Positions 60,011 to 64,000 of a stretch of 64,000 bases of DNA are shown here, in pieces; positions within the stretch are counted from its first letter, which is position 1, and every line of letters begins with the position of its first letter. The notes beneath the pieces were generated by a model that was not told the DNA's origin, searched no databases, and worked only from the letters and a program-made list of their open reading frames with translations. The position numbers and the translations under genes were made by a program. The stretch is from Brasenia schreberi (Eukaryota; Streptophyta; Magnoliopsida; Nymphaeales; Cabombaceae), in the NCBI GenBank assembly GCA_036023115.1, contig JAYKKT010000090.1:28541501-28605500 (forward strand), in the 5' to 3' direction.

Positions 60011-62230
60011 TCGTTTGAATTTTTAAATTCAACGAGATTCAAGGACACCACTGCGTGCACCTCTCAATTTTATCGGATATTATTCTCTGTATGACGCCTC
60101 CATCAAAGCATCCATATCAACTCCTTTATTTCTTTCATAAGCATCTTTCTTTCCCAACACTTCTCACCACACATTTATTGCTGTTGTCGCTGCTTCATAA
60201 CATATAATTTTTATTCTGAACAATATGTATTTTATCCAAAATATATTCATTCTATCTATGGAATCTCCATCAACCAACCTGTCTTACTGAACTAGAGAGC
60301 TGAACCACAATGACCAAGAGTGTTGGTTGGACTGTGTTCTTCTAAATTGACAAGTATGTAGATGTTTGGTTGGACTTCGTTCTTCTGAATTGACAAGTTG
60401 ATTGATGTTCAGATTTCAAATCGCATGCCGGAAGTTCATACTGAATTTGGATTATACCTAACAAAGCGTACTTATATGCCATCAGTTCAGCTTATGGTAC
60501 CCAAACTGAGACGCAAAACTGCATGTTGAAGGATCAAATAGAAATATCAATAGCGGTCTCATTTTGCATACTGAAATCTGTAATTGGGTCCTACTTTGAA
60601 TTTTAGATTTTAAACCAGTTCAAATATGAATAGATCGAATCGCTGAATTCCTTTCTTGCCTTTCTTGTTTTGCAAGGCTCCTAAATGTCGAATCAAATCG
60701 CCGATATGCACCAAAGATTTTGTTTATTTCCAACCAAGTAGTTGAAAAGTGATCTGGTCATAAAGCTCAATTGGTGTTGTCTGTGAGGGAAACATAAATA
60801 AACCATGAAAAGCCAGAATAAGATTTGGGTGGTATCCTTGTCTCATGTCCTGCATGGTTGGTGTGAGTGGAGAGAAAAGGATCTGCCCGAAACCACACAA
60901 TCTGTTTGTGTGAGGAGAGAGTGCGGACCCATGCAATGCAAAGAGATGCTGCAGATGTTGAAGAAGAGGAAGAAGAGCCACCCATAATTTTGTGGGCATG
61001 CACGGAACACTGTGCTGATGCTGACGTGGAGGATTTGGTTGCCACGTAAGAGAGAGTAAATTTTGTGGGTCATAGCCTGTCAAAAACAATTCAGCTTAAA
61101 GATGGAACTATCAACGGGAACCTAACAAGGCCGAGAATGGACTGAAACATAAACCAACGAAACCGAACTTGAATGGGGGCCAGCCAGTTCGGTTCTGGTT
61201 TTACTTTTTATGGGATCAAAATCGGCAGTTTGGAATCACTGCTTCATGTATTTTTAATTTTTTTATTAAAGTTTATTTTTTTCATATTTTTATTGATTTC
61301 AAACGGTTTAAGATTCAAAAAGAAACTGCCCTATAATTGACCGTTTTAAAACTCTAACCACAACCAGGCTCGAACCGGTTTAGTTATGGTTCCAGGTTCC
61401 AAAATACTTGAAATTGGAACCGGCCATGTCTACCACGACCCACTTGAAGAAATATATAAGAAACCGCCTCCTAAGTCTTAGGGTTCAACCAGCATTTACA
61501 TACAAGAAAAATATATTTATTTAATAAAAAAATATGAGTCAGATATGTAGACCACATATATATCATATATTAAATAAACTTTAACACATGTGGTCGCATA
61601 GTGAGGCCTTAGTCACAAGGCTGAACAAGTATGCTAATATGCATCACCTTCACTCAACTTGCTTTCCCATCAATTCTTACCTTTGATTATGCATGGAAAA
61701 GTTGGTCCCAAAGGGAAACATTCAAGGGGCAGTTCACTTGTTTCTTCCCTTCCTATTGTTAGCTTGTTTCATCTTCTTTTAGAAACCAAAATGAGCCAAA
61801 AGCAGGACCAAACTGATACTCAGCAACATAAATGGTCTATTTTCATATACTGCAGTGCTCCTCAGTGGAGGAGAGAAATTCTTTTTAGGATGAGATAAAT
61901 AGCAGAACCGATACGTGCACACCTTTTTTATTATCTATATACTTCTTTTTTATTGTGATTCCAATTTTTCTTGAAAATTACCCTAATCCTGAATCTCTCT
62001 CTCTATAGGTTTTTTCTTAATGTCGACGGTTTTATATCATGTTTGTGGTGATGTACAACTCGATACAATGTATGATATTAAATGATCCAGTCTCTCACAG
62101 TACTTTGAAGAGAAAAAGGAAGAAGAAGGCCATATGGAAAAGGTTTCATTAATTTGGTGGGGGTATTTGGTTGATTTGATGTATTTTTGTCATTTATTTG
62201 ATCTATTTATTTCATTTTCGGTCATAACCG
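60011..62230. other. Intergenic; includes a degraded GGTTCCGG-rich element at about 61110-61430
   Basis: A 52-bp near-repeat (GTTGGTTGGACT...AATTGACAAGT) is at about 60323-60412. The 61110-61430 stretch has TTCGGTTCTGG and GGAACCGGCCATGTCTACCA, resembling the 38.2-kb element. An acidic open frame at 60867-61049 (EEEEEEPP) matches no family I know. No gene is called. Confidence 0.45.
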
Positions 62231-62372
62231 AAATAAAAAAATGAAGTTCCCCACTCGAAACGTGGTATAGATGTGTCTCTCCAACGAGGGAGCATGCCTC
62301 AGCCATGTTTCTTTCACTGGAGAGACACTTATACCACGTTTTGAGTCGGGAACTTGACATGGTTTTTTATTT
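62231..62372. other. Strong hairpin: candidate miRNA/siRNA precursor or MITE remnant
   Basis: The arm at 62244-62283 (AAGTTCCCCACTCGAAACGT...) is complementary to 62318-62355 (...ACGTTTTGAGTCGGGAACTT) over about 38-40 bp, with about three mismatches and one or two unpaired bases. AT-rich flanks extend the pairing to about 62231-62372. The 34-nt loop contains a small GAGG/CCTC stem. Arm length and mismatch density suit a plant miRNA foldback. I do not recognise a known mature miRNA in it. Confidence 0.5.
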
Positions 62373-64000
62373 TTTTGTTTTTTGTTTCTTTTTTGTTTCT
62401 TGTTTAAGATAGAACAAACTATCTATTATAGCTCACCGTATAGCTGTGGCTTATAAATTTTTGTATTTGGCTTTTTAAATTTTGGGTGGAGTGGACACCC
62501 CCACTTCGGGTCAATGCCGTCCTTATAAAAGGTGGCACTTGACAACGTTGCTGCTATTTGGTGAGTGGAAGCTTTTTCCCTTTTTAAACAATGAACTCTG
62601 AAGTATAGGGTTGGTAAAGCGAAAGTGCGTCACCGACCAGTTTTATTGTTCACGTAGCCTGGCCACCTTCCCGTTTCCCCTTTCCGTTAATTGTGACAAA
62701 CTAAAGAACGCAGCAAGGAACCCATGGCAAATTTACAGATTGGGTTGTCGCCTTAGGTCAAATTCATCATCAAGGGTGGAAGATCAAATGTTCTTCCTCC
62801 CCCTGAGACGGAAGAAAGCAATGGCACTCGGTCGGTGGCCGGCCCGGCCTATAGCTTGCAGCTGTGGTAATAAGCTCGGTACATATAGAACATGATTAAG
62901 GATTAAATTACCATGGTTTAAGTTAAACAAATGAAGAAGGAAAAGTTGTCTTCCTTATGCGACTATATTTAACATAGAGTAGTGATATATCAGGATCTAC
63001 AATATGATTATTGATGGTTTTTCCTCTTATGCTTTTTATCTTAAAACTGGACCCAGAACCCAGAGGTCAAGTTTTGGTGAATCGAACCACCTGTTGAGGA
63101 AGATTGGTCCTCACGATTTACTTGGAACCGGACAGGTTTAGCTCTATCAGGGGTCTTTGAAGAACATGACGTGTCGGTTCTCACTCTTCCTAATTTTAGT
63201 CTTAAAGTTTATTTTTGAAATCGAGCATTCCTTTATATTTCTTATGGTCTATTTTATGTCTGGTTTTGGTTTTAGTACAGTTTTAGTTTTTTAAAAAAAT
63301 CAGGACAAATGTGCTTTCTGAGAGTCAAGCTCCTCATCAACCGCAATGGTAGGGAGCGTCCTAGAGCTACCAATCAATTTGTGATAATTGATATTGGAAA
63401 AAAGTATATAAAAATTAATTAACTGTGGTTTGGAACTATCAGTTCCGGTTCTTGATCGGTTTCCGGATGCTATGAACTGTAACCGAACCTAGAGTTCCGC
63501 TATTTTGAATCGTGTTTCAGATAAGTTCAATCAGTTCCAGTTACCGCCGGTTCCACCGATGGTACCAGTTTTGGTTGAAACTGCCGAACCGGGGCCCAGG
63601 CCCATTTAAGTCAGGTATCCAACTCCATTATTCCCTTCATAGGGTCAGGTTGTGATATAGATCGGTGGAGGTGGTGAAGGGCACTGGGTCCATGTGGGGT
63701 GCAGTCTGGTGGCATCTGTGGGGTTTCGTGGTGGGTGCAAAAGAACAAAGGGCCATCTGTATATGATGCTCCTCGTCATCACCCACTTTTAGATTGCCCG
63801 TAAGCCATTAATCTGCTGCTAGCACCAGCTTTGCATCACATATGCATGGTGGCTGTGCTATCATCTTCTTTGCCCCCACCAAACAACAACAGTAGATCAC
63901 ACAAAGCTTATCCATGTGTGGTGGTGATAGGCGGTGGCATGGCAGTTTCGTCGTGTTTTGGATGCATCTATATCGTGCCATTTCATTTTTATGAGAAAAA
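62373..64000. other. Right-hand end, no gene recognised; degraded GGTTCCGG-rich element at about 63420-63600
   Basis: 63420-63600 has TCAGTTCCGGTTCTTGATCG, CAGTTCCAGTTACCGCCGGT and GCCGAACCGGGGCCCAGGCC, like the remnants at 38.2 and 61.2 kb. The last 400 bp (GTGGTGGTGATAGGCGGTGG-type) may be the promoter of a gene beyond the window, but this is a guess. Confidence 0.4.

Noticed and set aside
60867..61049. Acidic open frame with EEEEEEPP
   Set aside because: Short, overlapped by open frames on the other strand, no recognisable domain and no splice partners.
61659..62895. Open frames near the right end (61659-61898, 62611-62895)
   Set aside because: No conserved motifs, no plausible splice partners and composition typical of random open frames.

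Overview
The window is nuclear DNA of a flowering plant. Five genes of well-known plant families are split by GT-AG introns. The spaces between them are AT-rich and full of plant-type transposable elements: Copia, L1 and RTE LINEs, tRNA-derived SINEs, hAT-like elements and MITEs. Long (TA)n, (GA)n and (CT)n tracts are common. Nothing in the sequence identifies the species, and there is no bacterial, organellar or CRISPR-like system.

Layout. 1-3760: broken Copia retrotransposon (minus). 3.8-4.3 kb: L1 fragment. 4.4-6.2 kb: small DNA elements. 6517-12728: an ARIA/ABAP1-type ARM-repeat/BTB gene with recognisable exons but several reading-frame lesions. 14240-17553: full-length RTE LINE (minus) between perfect 19-bp target duplications. 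18548-19343: intact P/U-type cyclin, CYCP3-1-like (minus). 19.4-27.4 kb: no gene seen; tandem duplication, AT-rich elements, SINEs. 27392-31974: intact CSP41a, chloroplast stem-loop-binding protein. 32-40.6 kb: no gene seen; SINEs, RTE fragment, hAT-like elements, minisatellite. 40944-52176: intact 13-exon KAPP (FHA + PP2C phosphatase), whose intron 7 carries a hAT-like element with a captured RRM fragment. 54270-56245: intact TANGLED1 gene with its 3' end tandemly duplicated. 56.7-64 kb: no gene seen; four SINE copies, a long (TA)n and a strong hairpin at about 62.3 kb.

The genes are independent nuclear loci. They cover ABA signalling, cell cycle/nutrient signalling, plastid RNA maintenance, receptor-kinase attenuation and division-plane memory, and do not form a pathway. 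I assembled exon structures by hand from reading frame, splice dinucleotides and recalled family sequence. CSP41a (406 aa), KAPP (577 aa), TAN1 (420 aa) and the cyclin (224 aa) each give one continuous frame; the ARIA-type gene does not. I found no new multi-gene system. The most unusual items are the RRM-carrying hAT element, LINE insertions of only 30 and 43 bp with perfect target duplications, two SINE groups sharing one tail, the duplicated 3' splice site in ARIA, a GC-AG intron in KAPP and the 62.3-kb hairpin.
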